From assembly GCF_016650815.1 (NCBI RefSeq), contig NZ_JAEKEZ010000022.1, forward strand, positions 186,001 to 250,000: DNA of 64,000 nucleotides. The letters run 5' to 3'. Of this stretch, positions 1 through 10,611 are shown one piece after another. A program made the position numbers and the translations under genes. Origin of the DNA: Pseudomonas sp. TH31 (GTDB taxonomy: Bacteria > Pseudomonadota > Gammaproteobacteria > Pseudomonadales > Pseudomonadaceae). Under the pieces are notes generated by a model. The model was not told the DNA's origin and did no database searches. It saw only the letters and a program-made list of their open reading frames with translations. The stretch's first letter is position 1, and every line of letters begins with the position of its first letter.

Positions 1-135
1 ATTGGATGTCCGGGCACGGCCAAGACGAAGGAGCTCACGAGGCTGAGCGAGGAAGTGGAGGGTGAAATTAAAAAAAATCAGGAGATGCAGGCCAACCAAA
101 ACCAAAAAATTGAAGGTGTCGTTGCACGAGCTTAA
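1..135 (+). CDS. C-terminal end of an unknown protein (5' end outside window)
   Basis: An open frame enters the window at base 1 and stops at TAA 133-135, giving 44 residues. The visible part is rich in Lys, Glu, Gln and Asn (for example EEVEGEIKKNQEMQ) and looks like a charged, possibly coiled-coil tail. The base composition is more A-rich than the neighbouring genes, which could mean a recently acquired gene. I do not recognise the family. The start and most of the gene lie upstream of the window, and a chance open frame cannot be excluded at this length. Confidence 0.35.
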   Translation: MGCPGTAKTKELTRLSEEVEGEIKKNQEMQANQNQKIEGVVARA

Positions 136-228
136 GGTTTTCGACAACGCTGGCGGATCTTGCCGCGCGTGAAACAGCGACGCTGTGGCACGCTTGAGGT
201 TTGCCGTTTCCGTTTGATTTTTTGGCGC

Positions 229-557
229 TCAATAAATGTCTTTCAGGTAGTTCTGCAGCATCAGAAGCGGCGCTTCCAGTTGCGGCAGAGTCTGCGCGCC
301 ATAAAAATCCACCGACAACCTCTGCAGCTCACGCCCCAACGGTTTATCCGCGCCCCCAAGGCACCCAGTGCTAACGCCAGGCATTGGTTAACCTTCAGTT
401 GGATCGCCGCGACATCCCCCTGGCGCACCAGTAAACCAAAAACCTCGCGCTCGTAATCGCTCATGATCGGATCATCTCGCAGGATCGGGCTTTCCCCCTC
501 TCGCTCATAAGCCAGCTTGAGGGCGAACAGGGCAACGGTTTCCAGTGGCAATTCCAT
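229..557 (-). pseudogene. Small conserved hypothetical protein, single-base frameshift
   Basis: Reading from ATG at 557, the frame starts MELPLETVALFALKLAYERE and stays protein-like to ...QCLALALGALG. It then turns into Arg/Trp/Cys-rich nonsense. The other frame resumes exactly there as GADKPLGRELQRLSVDFYGA and ends with ...QNYLKDIY at TGA 229-231. Adding one G to the G5 run at 353-357 (minus strand) restores a 109-residue protein. I do not recognise a domain and no function can be given. It lies just downstream of tRNA-Leu on the same strand. Either a pseudogene or a homopolymer sequencing error. Confidence 0.55.
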
Positions 558-610
558 TGTGTGAATCCTTGATTCGTTGGCTGGGTTGGGTTGTGGCGCC
601 TTAAAGGCAA

Positions 611-643
611 GATCAAAAGATCGCAGCCTTCGGCAGCTCCTAC
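611..643. repeat. Single REP element, family A
   Basis: One arm of the family-A repeat: GATCAAAAGATCGCAGCC followed by TTCGGCAGCTCCTAC. The same sequence recurs, mostly in inverted pairs, throughout the window. Here only one arm is present, so it cannot form the long hairpin of the paired copies. Confidence 0.8.
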
Positions 644-677
644 GGGGTGGTGGGGGCCAGTCGCTTTTCTGCAGGCG

Positions 678-706
678 AAAAAAAGGCCTTGCAAAGCAAG
701 GCCTTT
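678..706 (-). terminator. Rho-independent terminator after tRNA-Leu
   Basis: Perfect 11-bp stem AAAGGCCTTGC (682-692) / GCAAGGCCTTT (696-706) with a 3-base loop. On the minus strand it is followed by an uninterrupted T run (plus-strand A at 678-684). It sits 9 bases downstream of the tRNA 3' end. Confidence 0.85.
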
Positions 707-714
707 CTTGATTT

Positions 715-799
715 TGGTGCCCCGAGGGAGACTCGAACTCCCACTTCTTGCGAAAACGGATTTTGAATCCGCCGCGTCTACCAATTCCGCCATCAGGGC
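715..799 (-). tRNA. tRNA-Leu(CAA)
   Basis: The minus strand begins GCCCTGATGGCGGAATTGG and ends TCGGGGCACCA with an encoded CCA. The 7-bp acceptor stem pairs GCCCTGA with TCGGGGC (one T-G wobble). The anticodon loop TTCAAAA flanked by GCGGA/TCCGT gives anticodon CAA, which reads the leucine codon TTG. The long variable arm expected of class II leucine tRNAs is present, and GTTCGAGTC matches the T-loop. Total length is 85 nt including CCA. Confidence 0.95.
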
Positions 800-907
800 T
801 CAATGGCGGCGAAGTATAGAGATGAGATTACCGTTGGTCAATCACGTTTCATGGTCTATTTTCACTATTTCCGCTAGACTTCCGGCCCCTGCTAGACGAA
901 CCCCATC

Positions 908-3093
<2,186 letters not shown>

Positions 3094-3136
3094 GTTTTCT
3101 GACCCCAAGATTCAACATTTGCAACTGGAGTGCTAA

Positions 3137-3475
3137 ATGAGCTTTTTTATCTCTAATGCCATGGCCGATGGTGCTGCACCCGCAGCTGCAGGCCCAATGG
3201 GCGGCGGCTTTGAGTGGATTTTCCTGGTCGGCTTCCTGGTCATCTTCTACCTGATGATCTGGCGTCCACAGGCCAAGCGCGCCAAAGAGCAGAAGAACCT
3301 GCTGGGTAGCCTGCAAAAAGGCGATGAAGTTGTGACCACCGGCGGTATCGCCGGCAAGATCACTAAAGTGGCTGATGATTTCGTGGTTCTGGAAGTTTCC
3401 GACACCGTGGAAATGAAGTTCCAGAAAGGCGCCATCGCCGCCACGCTGCCAAAAGGCACGCTCAAAGCGATCTAA
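3137..3475 (+). CDS. yajC: Sec translocon accessory subunit YajC
   Basis: A small inner-membrane protein that associates with SecDF at the Sec translocon. The 112-residue product has a short, glycine/alanine-rich N-terminus, one hydrophobic segment (about residues 22-42, ...GFEWIFLVGFLVIFYLMIW) followed by RPQAKRAKEQ, and the cytoplasmic domain containing GDEVVTTGGIAGKI, the most conserved motif of the family. It lies 43 bases after tgt and directly before secD, the usual gammaproteobacterial arrangement. Confidence 0.96.
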   Translation: MSFFISNAMADGAAPAAAGPMGGGFEWIFLVGFLVIFYLMIWRPQAKRAKEQKNLLGSLQKGDEVVTTGGIAGKITKVADDFVVLEVSDTVEMKFQKGAIAATLPKGTLKAI

Positions 3476-3538
3476 GTTCCAACTTCTACTCAATCGACGG
3501 GGCGCGCAAGGCGCCCCGCGTCATAAGCGGGCGGCGTG

Positions 3539-5407
3539 ATGCTGAACAAATACCCTCTGTGGAAATACATTCTGATCCTGGCGGTGCTGGCGGTCGGTCT
3601 GATTTATTCCGCTCCCAATCTTTACCCTGATGACCCGGCGATTCAGGTCAGCGGTGCAAGTACTGCACTGTTGGTCAATCAGGCTGATCTGGACCGTGTG
3701 AGCACTGCGCTCAAGGAGTCCGGGATCAACGTCAAGGCAGCCACGCTGTCGGCGAACGGCAAGGGCGGCCTGATCCGTCTGACCAAGGCTGAAGACCAGT
3801 TGCCGGCCAAAGACGTCGTGCGCAAGGCGTTGGGCGATGACTACGTTGTTGCACTGAACCTGGCACAAACCACCCCGCAATGGCTGCGCAGCCTTGGCGC
3901 GCACCCGATGAAGCTGGGTCTGGACTTGTCCGGTGGTGTGCACTTCCTGCTGGAAGTGGACATGGACAAAGCCCTCGACGCCCGCTTGAAAGTGTACGAA
4001 GGCGACGTCAAGAGCCTGCTGCGTAAAGAGAAGCTGCGCTATCGCAGCCTGCCGCAACTGGGTGGCGCCATTCAGCTGGGCTTCACTGATGAAGCAACCC
4101 GCGAGCAGGCCCGTGCGCTGGTCCGCAAGAACTTCAACGATTTCGATATTGTTCCGGCCGACCTCAATGGCCAACCGGTACTGCGTCTGGCGATGACCCC
4201 GGCCAAGCTGGCGGAAATCCGTGAATACTCCATCAAGCAGAACTTGACCACGGTACGTAACCGCGTCAACGAGCTGGGTGTTGCCGAACCGATCGTCCAG
4301 CGTCAGGGCGCCAACCGCATCGTGGTTGAGCTGCCGGGCGTGCAGGACACCGCAGAAGCCAAGCGTATCCTCGGCAAGACGGCCAACCTCGAGTTCCGTC
4401 TGGCTGCAGAGCCTGGCGCTTCGAAAGCCACTTCCGAAACCTTCGAGTTCCGTGAAGGCAAGCGTCCGCCGGCACAGATCGAGCGCGGCCTGATCATCAC
4501 CGGTGACCAGGTCACTGACGCCAAGGCTGGCTTCGGCGAGCACGGCACGCCAGAAGTGAACATCCGCCTGGATGGTCATGGTGGCGAGCTGATGAGTCGT
4601 GCGACGCGCAGCAACGTCGGTCGCAGCATGGCGGTGATCTTCATCGAGCAACGTCCGGTGACCACCTACACCAAGCAATTGGTTGATGGTGTCGAGAAAG
4701 ACGTCGCGGTTCAAACGTTCAAGGAAGAGAAGAAGATCATCAGCCTGGCGACCATCCAGTCGCCGCTGGGTGCTCAGTTCCGTATTACCGGCCTGAACGG
4801 TCAGGGTGAATCCTCCGAACTGGCGCTGCTGCTGCGTGCCGGTGGTCTGGCTGCACCAATGTACTTCGCTGAAGAGCGCACCATTGGCCCGAGCCTGGGT
4901 GCCGACAACATCACCAAGGGTATCGATGCATCGCTGTGGGGCATGCTGTTCGTCTCGCTGTTCATCATCGCCATCTACCGTTTCTTCGGCATCATCGCCA
5001 CCGTCGCGCTGGGCGTGAACATGGTGTTGCTGCTGGCCTTGATGTCGCTGCTGGGTGCAACGCTGACCCTGCCGGGTATCGCCGGTATCGTGCTGACCAT
5101 GGGTATGGCGGTCGACGCCAACGTACTGATCTTCTCGCGGATTCGTGAAGAGATCGCGGCAGGCATGACGGTGCAACGGGCAATCAGCGAAGGCTTCGGC
5201 CGGGCATTCACCGCGATTCTCGACGCCAACCTGACAACACTGTTGGTCGGCGGGATTCTCTTTGCGATGGGCACCGGCCCGGTCAAAGGCTTCGCAGTGA
5301 CCATGTCCCTCGGGGTTCTGACCTCGATGTTCACGGCCATCATGGTGACCCGCGCGATGGTCAACCTGATCTTCGGCGGTCGGGACTTCAAGAAGTTGTG
5401 GATTTAA
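3539..5407 (+). CDS. secD: Protein translocase subunit SecD
   Basis: SecD uses the proton motive force with SecF to pull secreted proteins across the inner membrane. It has 622 residues from ATG 3539 (an in-frame GTG at 3536 is the alternative). There is a first membrane helix at about residues 9-27, a large periplasmic domain containing LGLDLSGGVHFLLEVDM, and a C-terminal bundle of five helices with the family motif GMAVDANVLIFSRIREE near residue 520. It is complete with no frameshift. It is followed after 9 bases by secF. Confidence 0.97.
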   Translation: MLNKYPLWKYILILAVLAVGLIYSAPNLYPDDPAIQVSGASTALLVNQADLDRVSTALKESGINVKAATLSANGKGGLIRLTKAEDQLPAKDVVRKALGDDYVVALNLAQTTPQWLRSLGAHPMKLGLDLSGGVHFLLEVDMDKALDARLKVYEGDVKSLLRKEKLRYRSLPQLGGAIQLGFTDEATREQARALVRKNFNDFDIVPADLNGQPVLRLAMTPAKLAEIREYSIKQNLTTVRNRVNELGVAEPIVQRQGANRIVVELPGVQDTAEAKRILGKTANLEFRLAAEPGASKATSETFEFREGKRPPAQIERGLIITGDQVTDAKAGFGEHGTPEVNIRLDGHGGELMSRATRSNVGRSMAVIFIEQRPVTTYTKQLVDGVEKDVAVQTFKEEKKIISLATIQSPLGAQFRITGLNGQGESSELALLLRAGGLAAPMYFAEERTIGPSLGADNITKGIDASLWGMLFVSLFIIAIYRFFGIIATVALGVNMVLLLALMSLLGATLTLPGIAGIVLTMGMAVDANVLIFSRIREEIAAGMTVQRAISEGFGRAFTAILDANLTTLLVGGILFAMGTGPVKGFAVTMSLGVLTSMFTAIMVTRAMVNLIFGGRDFKKLWI

Positions 5408-5416
5408 GGGGCTGCC

Positions 5417-6331
5417 ATGTTACGTACAATCAACTTCATGGGCGTTCGCAACGTTGCGTTCGGCGTCACATTGTTCCTTACCGCACTGGCACTGTTCAGT
5501 TGCTGGCACAAGGGCATGAACTGGGGGCTGGATTTCACCGGCGGTACGCTCATCGAGCTGACCTACGAGCGTCCGGCCGATGTGGCCAAGGTGCGTACTC
5601 AGCTCGCTGAGTCGGGTTACCACGAGGCCATCGTTCAGAGCTTTGGTGCGACCACTGACCTGCTGGTGCGTATGCCGGGTGAAGATCCGCAGTTGGGTCA
5701 CCAGGTGGCCGATGCCTTGAAAAAGGTCGGCGGCGACAACCCGGCGGTGGTCAAGCGCGTCGAGTTCGTTGGCCCGCAGGTCGGTGAAGAGCTGCGCGAC
5801 CAGGGCGGCCTCGGCATGCTGATGGCGCTGGGCGGCATCCTGATCTACCTGGCTTTCCGCTTTCAGTGGAAGTTCGCAGTCGGCGCCATCGTGTCCTTGA
5901 TCCACGACGTGATCGTGACCATCGGGATCCTGTCGTTCTTCCAGATCACCTTCGACCTGACGGTGTTGGCGGCGGTGCTGGCGATCATTGGTTACTCGCT
6001 CAACGACACGATCGTGGTATTCGACCGGGTTCGTGAGAATTTTCGTGTACTGCGCAAGGCCAGCCTGATCGAGAACATCAACATCTCGACCACGCAAACC
6101 CTGCTGCGGACCATGGCGACGTCGATCTCCACCTTGCTGGCGATCTCGGCGCTGTTGTTCTTCGGTGGTGACAACCTGTTCGGCTTCTCCATTGCCCTGT
6201 TCATCGGTGTGCTGGCGGGTACCTACTCGTCGATCTACATCGCGAACGTGGTGCTGATCTGGCTGAACCTGAACAGCGAGGATCTGATTCCTCCTGCGGC
6301 TACCGAGAAGGAAATCGACGACCGTCCATAA
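5417..6331 (+). CDS. secF: Protein translocase subunit SecF
   Basis: Partner of SecD in the SecDF-YajC complex. It has 304 residues. The N-terminal helix is followed by LDFTGGTLIELTYE, the SecF counterpart of the SecD periplasmic motif. Five further helices follow, with LNDTIVVFDRVREN near residue 195 (the conserved proton-path region) and NISTTQTLLRTMATSISTLL after it. It is the last gene of the cluster; a strong terminator follows at 6362. Confidence 0.97.
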   Translation: MLRTINFMGVRNVAFGVTLFLTALALFSCWHKGMNWGLDFTGGTLIELTYERPADVAKVRTQLAESGYHEAIVQSFGATTDLLVRMPGEDPQLGHQVADALKKVGGDNPAVVKRVEFVGPQVGEELRDQGGLGMLMALGGILIYLAFRFQWKFAVGAIVSLIHDVIVTIGILSFFQITFDLTVLAAVLAIIGYSLNDTIVVFDRVRENFRVLRKASLIENINISTTQTLLRTMATSISTLLAISALLFFGGDNLFGFSIALFIGVLAGTYSSIYIANVVLIWLNLNSEDLIPPAATEKEIDDRP

Positions 6332-6361
6332 CGGCCATCGTTTTTCCAGCGGTCAGCCAAA

Positions 6362-6392
6362 AAAGGCGCGAGTTGAACTCGCGCCTTTTTTT
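6362..6392 (+). terminator. Rho-independent terminator after secF
   Basis: Stem AAAGGCGCGAGTT / AACTCGCGCCTTT (3-base loop region around GAA) followed by a run of seven T. It closes the queA-tgt-yajC-secDF transcription unit. Confidence 0.9.
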
Positions 6393-6452
6393 ATGCTCCA
6401 AGGCTGGGAGAAGCGCGGGCTTTGACCCGCATGTGATGGTCAGGAGGTTCAT

Positions 6453-7001
6453 GTGAACAAGTCGTTGCTGGTTGGTGCGGTACTGGGTGCTGTCGGTGTG
6501 ACTGCCGGGGGCGCTGTTGCCACCTACAGCCTGGTAAAAAGCGGCCCTGAGTATGCGCAAGTGTTGGCCGTTGAGCCGGTAAAAACACAGATCAAGACTC
6601 CACGTGAAGTGTGCAAGGACGTTGCAGTAACTCGGCAAGCGCCAGTCAAGGACCAGCACCAGATCATGGGTACGGTGCTCGGTGCGGTCGGTGGTGGCCT
6701 GTTGGGCAACATGGTCGGTGGCGGTAATGGCAAGAAGCTTGCCACCGTTGCGGGCGCTGTTGGCGGCGGTTATGCCGGCAACAAGGTCCAGGAAGGCATG
6801 CAGAACCGTGATACCTACACCACGACTCAGACCCGGTGTAACACTGTGAATGACATCAGCGACAAGGTTGTCGGCTACGACGTCCGTTACTCGCTGGACG
6901 GCAAGGAAGGCAAGGTGCGGATGGATCGCGATCCGGGTAATCAGATTCCGGTCGATAAGGAAGGCAAGCTGGTTTTGTCGCAGAACGAACCGGCTCAGTG
7001 A
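6453..7001 (+). CDS. Glycine-zipper 2TM domain protein
   Basis: 182 residues starting at GTG 6453, chosen because AGGAGG lies 6 bases upstream (6442-6447); the ATG at 6451 is closed at once by TGA. The N-terminus MNKSLLVGAVLGAVGVTAGGAVATY can act as a signal or membrane anchor; there is no lipobox cysteine. Residues about 70-105 form a glycine zipper (GTVLGAVGGGLLGNMVGGG, then GAVGGGYAGNKVQEG) as in the SlyB/17-kDa surface antigen families. The tail resembles envelope proteins that bind peptidoglycan or the outer membrane. The exact function is not known. It is monocistronic, with terminators on both sides. Confidence 0.8.
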   Translation: MNKSLLVGAVLGAVGVTAGGAVATYSLVKSGPEYAQVLAVEPVKTQIKTPREVCKDVAVTRQAPVKDQHQIMGTVLGAVGGGLLGNMVGGGNGKKLATVAGAVGGGYAGNKVQEGMQNRDTYTTTQTRCNTVNDISDKVVGYDVRYSLDGKEGKVRMDRDPGNQIPVDKEGKLVLSQNEPAQ

Positions 7002-7026
7002 TGAGCTGATTGCCAGAATCAAAAAG

Positions 7027-7050
7027 AAGCACCTGAAAGGGTGCTTTTTT
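7027..7050 (+). terminator. Rho-independent terminator
   Basis: AAGCACC-TGAAAG-GGTGCTT followed by TTTT. It ends the glycine-zipper gene. Its stem is nearly the same as that of the suhB terminator at 7206, with a REP pair between the two. Confidence 0.85.
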
Positions 7051-7092
7051 GTGCCCTGAAAACTCAGGGTGCGCGATACAGGCCACTCATCA

Positions 7093-7178
7093 TGTAGGAG
7101 CTGCCGAAGGCTGCGATCTTTTGATCTTAAAGATCAGAAATCAAAGTCAAAAGATCGCAGCCTTCGGCAGCTCCTACA
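7093..7178. repeat. Paired family-A REP (REPIN-like inverted pair)
   Basis: TGTAGGAGCTGCCGAAGGCT...GATCTTTTGATC and its inverted copy, separated by about 20 AT-rich bases, can form one long hairpin. It lies between the two convergent terminators of the 6453 gene and suhB. Confidence 0.9.
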
Positions 7179-7205
7179 GGGCCAGGTTTTGAATAGTGCA
7201 GGCAT

Positions 7206-7235
7206 AAAAAAAGCACCCCGAAGGGTGCTTTTTTT
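7206..7235 (-). terminator. Rho-independent terminator after suhB (bidirectional)
   Basis: A-run, stem AAGCACCC / GGGTGCTT with a CGAA tetraloop, T-run. Symmetric A and T tracts allow action on both strands; the nearest minus-strand gene end is suhB at 7247. Confidence 0.88.
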
Positions 7236-7246
7236 GTGGCGCTTGC

Positions 7247-8061
7247 TTAGCGTTTCAGCGAAGCCGGCAGGTGCGGCTGGATGGCCGTCAGGACTGCCTT
7301 GAAGCATTTGGTGTTGCCGGCAACGACGTGGCCTTTCTCAAGGAAGTCGTGACCGCCGGTAAAGTCGCTCACCAGGCCGCCAGCTTCCTGGATCAGCAGG
7401 GCGCCTGCCGCCATGTCCCACTCGGACAGGCCCGATTCCCAGAACGCATCGAAACGGCCGGCAGCCACGTAGGCCAGGTCCAGGCTCGCCGAACCGGCGC
7501 GGCGGATGCCGGCAGTCTGGCCAACCAGGGCGCGGAACATGCCCAGGTAGTTGTCGAGGTTGTCCATCTGGTCGTCACGGAACGGGAAGCCGGTACCCAG
7601 CAGGGCGCCGTCCAGGCTGGTGCGACCGCTGACGCGCAGGCGACGACCGTTCAGTTGAGCGCCGCGACCACGGCTGGCGGTGAATTCTTCCTGGCGAACC
7701 GGGTCCAGAACAACAGCGTGTTCCAGGCGACCGCGGTATTTGCAGGCGATGCTGACAGCGAAGTGTGGAATGCCGCGCAGGAAGTTGGTGGTGCCGTCCA
7801 GCGGATCGATGATCCACAGGTATTCTTCGCCTTCGCCGCTGCCGGGTGCATGCCGGTTTCTTCGCCGAGAATGCCGTGGGTAGGGTAGGCCTTGCGCAGC
7901 GCGTCGATGATTTTCTGTTCGGCGGCGCGATCCACCTCGGATACGTAATCCTTGGCGTCTTTTTCGTCGACCTTGATGGTATCCAGGCGCTCGATGGAGC
8001 GGAAGATCAATTCACTGGCGCTGCGGGCGGCGCGCAGCGCGATATTCAGCATGGGCTGCAT
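7247..8061 (-). pseudogene. suhB: Inositol-1-monophosphatase family protein SuhB, frameshifted
   Basis: SuhB belongs to the Mg-dependent inositol monophosphatases and also acts in rRNA antitermination and virulence regulation in proteobacteria. The frame from 8061 begins MQPMLNIALRAARSASELIF and is normal up to GILGEETGMHP. It then loses sense, while another frame continues with the metal-binding DPLDGTTNF block, and the C-terminus ...HLPASLKR ends at 7247. One base missing in the CCCGG/CCGGG stretch at 7841-7847 explains this. Corrected length is 271 residues, the usual size. Because suhB is widely conserved, a sequencing error is more likely than true loss. It is divergent from trmJ. Confidence 0.9.
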
Positions 8062-8207
8062 GGATGTGTCACCTAAGGTTGTTAAAGAAAGCCGGGCATT
8101 CTATCAGAAAGTTTCTACAGGTGAAGGTCGGTGTTCGCTTTCATAGCTTAACGGTAGGTTGAGCTGTAAGATTCTGCTCCCCAATTTAGTGTTCGAGATC
8201 GCCTCCC

Positions 8208-8978
8208 GTGCTGCAAAACATTCGTGTCGTCCTGGTCAATACCAGCCATCCCGGCAATATCGGCGGGGCTGCGCGTGCCATGAAGAACATGGGCCTGTCG
8301 CGGCTGGTGCTGGTCGAGCCGCGGTTATTCCCGCATCACGAGGCCGATGCCCGTGCCTCCGGTGCCGGTGACATCCTTGAAAACGCGCAAGTCGTCGCCA
8401 CCTTGGAAGATGCCTTGGTCGGCTGCAATCTGGTCCTCGGCACCAGCGCCCGAGACCGGCGCATTCCCTGGCCGCTGCTTGATCCCCGCGAATGCGGTGT
8501 GAAAGTGGTCGAGGAAGCCGGGCAGGGCGCAGAAATCGCCTTGGTCTTTGGTCGTGAAGATTCCGGCCTGACCAATGAAGAGCTGCAGCGATGTCATTAT
8601 CACGTGCATATCCCATCAGACCCCGAGTTCAGCTCGCTGAACCTTGGGGCAGCGGTGCAGGTGTTGAGTTATGAAGTGCGCATGTCCTGGCTCGCGGCCC
8701 AAGGTCAGCCGAGCAAGGTCGAGAAGGATGAAGTGGCGTCCACCAAGAGTGGTGAACTGGCGACCATGGATGAGCTGGAGCGATTCTATGAGCACCTGGA
8801 ACAAACCCTGGTGGCCATCGAATTCCTCGACCCGGAAAAACCGCGGCACTTGATGGCGCGCCTGCGTCGGTTGTACGGACGAAGCTCGGTCAGCCGGGCG
8901 GAAATGAATATATTGCGTGGCATCCTCACGGAAACCCAGAAAGCGGCCCGTGGTGAGCTTCTTAAACGGAAGGATTGA
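8208..8978 (+). CDS. trmJ: tRNA (cytidine/uridine-2'-O-)-methyltransferase TrmJ
   Basis: A SPOUT-family enzyme that methylates the ribose of nucleotide 32 in several tRNAs using SAM. 256 residues from GTG 8208. SPOUT motifs are visible: NTSHPGNIGGAARAMKNMGL (motif 1), LVFGREDSGLTNEEL (motif 2) and SLNLGAAVQVLSYE (motif 3, knot). The C-terminal helical extension fits TrmJ. It lies 3 bases upstream of cysE, the conserved Pseudomonas order. Confidence 0.95.
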   Translation: MLQNIRVVLVNTSHPGNIGGAARAMKNMGLSRLVLVEPRLFPHHEADARASGAGDILENAQVVATLEDALVGCNLVLGTSARDRRIPWPLLDPRECGVKVVEEAGQGAEIALVFGREDSGLTNEELQRCHYHVHIPSDPEFSSLNLGAAVQVLSYEVRMSWLAAQGQPSKVEKDEVASTKSGELATMDELERFYEHLEQTLVAIEFLDPEKPRHLMARLRRLYGRSSVSRAEMNILRGILTETQKAARGELLKRKD

Positions 8979-8981
8979 AAA

Positions 8982-9758
8982 ATGTTTGAGCGTTTGCGTG
9001 AAGATATCCAGAGTGTTTTCCACCGTGATCCGGCAGCGCGTAACGCTTTTGAAGTCCTGACTTGCTACCCCGGCATGCATGCCATCTGGATTCATCGCCT
9101 GTCGTCGGCCCTGTGGGGCATGGGCTGGAAGTGGCTGGCGCGGGTGGTTTCGAACTTCGGGCGCTGGTTGACCGGGATCGAGATTCATCCAGGTGCCAAG
9201 GTCGGTCGTCGCTTCTTTATTGACCATGGCATGGGCATTGTCATCGGTGAAACCGCCGAAATCGGCAACGACGTCACCCTTTATCAAGGGGTGACCCTCG
9301 GAGGCACCAGCTGGAACAAAGGCAAGCGCCACCCGACCCTCGAAGACGGTGTCGTCGTCGGCGCGGGCGCCAAGGTGCTGGGCCCGTTTACGGTCGGCGC
9401 CGGGGCCAAGGTCGGTTCCAATGCGGTGGTGACCAAGGCTGTTCCGCCGGGTGCGACGGTCGTCGGGATTCCGGGGCGGATCATCGTCAAGTCCGATGAA
9501 GAGCAAGATGCCAAGCGCAAGGCCATGGCCGAGAAGATCGGCTTCGATGCCTATGGCGTCGGTGAAGACATGCCGGACCCGGTGGCGCGTGCCATTGGTC
9601 AGTTGCTGGATCACCTGCAGGCGGTCGATGGTCGTCTGGAGGGAATGTGCGGCGCCTTGAAGGATCTGGGCAGTAATTACTGCGCCAAGGATTTGCCTGA
9701 ATTGCGCGAAGAAGACTTCGCCTGCGTCAAAGGCAAGGACGAAACCAAAGCCGGCTAA
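8982..9758 (+). CDS. cysE: Serine O-acetyltransferase
   Basis: CysE makes O-acetylserine from serine and acetyl-CoA, the first committed step of cysteine synthesis. 258 residues. The N-terminal helical part precedes a left-handed beta-helix of hexapeptide repeats, including [20 protein letters not shown], which holds the catalytic His-Asp region, and the GVTLGGT and [20 protein letters not shown] turns. It immediately follows trmJ and precedes the isc operon, so cysteine supply stands beside the sulfur-mobilising IscS. Confidence 0.96.
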   Translation: MFERLREDIQSVFHRDPAARNAFEVLTCYPGMHAIWIHRLSSALWGMGWKWLARVVSNFGRWLTGIEIHPGAKVGRRFFIDHGMGIVIGETAEIGNDVTLYQGVTLGGTSWNKGKRHPTLEDGVVVGAGAKVLGPFTVGAGAKVGSNAVVTKAVPPGATVVGIPGRIIVKSDEEQDAKRKAMAEKIGFDAYGVGEDMPDPVARAIGQLLDHLQAVDGRLEGMCGALKDLGSNYCAKDLPELREEDFACVKGKDETKAG

Positions 9759-9764
9759 GCCCTT

Positions 9765-9850
9765 TGTAGGAGCTGCCGAAGGCTGCGATCTTTTGATCTG
9801 CGCTTTATAAAAGCAAAATCAAAAGATCGCAGCCTTCGGCAGCTCCTACA
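9765..9850. repeat. Paired family-A REP
   Basis: Inverted pair TGTAGGAGCTGCCGAAGGCT / AGCCTTCGGCAGCTCCTACA with an AT-rich centre, 6 bases after the cysE stop. The hairpin could act as the 3' end of the trmJ-cysE transcript; no separate T-tract terminator is seen. Confidence 0.9.
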
Positions 9851-9979
9851 TAATAGGTTGTGTCAGGGTTTGCAATCAGCGGCAGTATCGTCACAGGTCG
9901 CAATCAGGCAATGGCACGGCGTTGACCGGTGTGCCATTAGGCCGCAGACCCTGCTATGATGCGCGCGCTCTTTTGCGGG

Positions 9980-10038
9980 TAAACCTGACTAAAGTACTAG
10001 GTCTTATAGTTGACTTAAATACTCGGGAATTGCATACT
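9980..10038 (+). promoter_or_regulatory. iscR promoter with two tandem IscR type-1-like sites
   Basis: Two stretches resemble the IscR type 1 consensus: AAACCTGACTAAAGTACTAG (from 9981) and ATAGTTGACTTAAATACTCG (from 10006). The second overlaps a sigma70-like -35 TTGACT (10010-10015) which, after 17 bases, is followed by CATACT (10033-10038). In E. coli, holo-IscR represses its own operon from such sites, so negative feedback by Fe-S status is expected here. The consensus match is by eye. Confidence 0.7.
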
Positions 10039-10069
10039 CGCCCCATTCTGAACTCCGTGGTAATTGTCC

Positions 10070-10561
10070 ATGCGACTGACTACAAAAGGCCGATACGCCG
10101 TAACCGCCATGCTCGACCTGGCGTTGCATGCGCAGCACGGGCCGGTGTCCCTGGCCGATATCTCCGAGCGCCAAGGCATCTCCCTGTCCTACCTCGAACA
10201 GCTTTTTGCCAAATTGCGTCGTAGCAATCTGGTCTCCAGCGTTCGTGGCCCGGGCGGTGGCTACCAACTGTCCCGCGACATGCAGGGCATCCAGGTCGCC
10301 CAGGTGATCGATGCGGTCAACGAATCGGTTGATGCAACCAAATGCCAGGGCCAGGGTGATTGCCATCAAGGCGACACCTGTCTGACCCACCACTTGTGGT
10401 GCGATCTGAGCCTGCAGATTCACGAATTTTTGAGTGGTATCAGCTTGGCTGATCTTGTGACTCGCCGTGAGGTGCAAGAAGTAGCCCAGCGTCAGGATCA
10501 GCGCCGTTGCAATGGCAAGGCGCCACGCCTGGACAAGATTGAAGCGTCCGCCGTCGAATGA
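10070..10561 (+). CDS. iscR: Fe-S cluster regulator IscR
   Basis: An Rrf2-family repressor that senses Fe-S cluster supply. ATG 10070 gives 163 residues beginning [20 protein letters not shown], the standard N-terminus. A winged-helix region is followed by the three cluster-ligand cysteines in [14 protein letters not shown] (C-x5-C-x5-C) and the nearby THHLW histidine. It is first gene of iscRSUA-hscBA-fdx-iscX, and its own binding sites lie just upstream. Confidence 0.97.
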   Translation: MRLTTKGRYAVTAMLDLALHAQHGPVSLADISERQGISLSYLEQLFAKLRRSNLVSSVRGPGGGYQLSRDMQGIQVAQVIDAVNESVDATKCQGQGDCHQGDTCLTHHLWCDLSLQIHEFLSGISLADLVTRREVQEVAQRQDQRRCNGKAPRLDKIEASAVE

Positions 10562-10611
10562 CAGCCAAAGAGCTAGCGGCACGCCAGCCAGCCTGATTTA
10601 GGAGATAGTCC

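Noticed and set aside
353..357. Programmed -1 frameshifting at the G5 run of the small gene
   Set aside because: There is no classical slippery heptamer, and the same kind of one-base loss appears in at least ten other places, which favours sequencing error.
9922..9960. Promoter TTGACC ... TATGAT upstream of iscR
   Set aside because: The spacing is 27 bases, too long for sigma70; the pair at 10010/10033 with 17 bases fits better and overlaps an IscR site.
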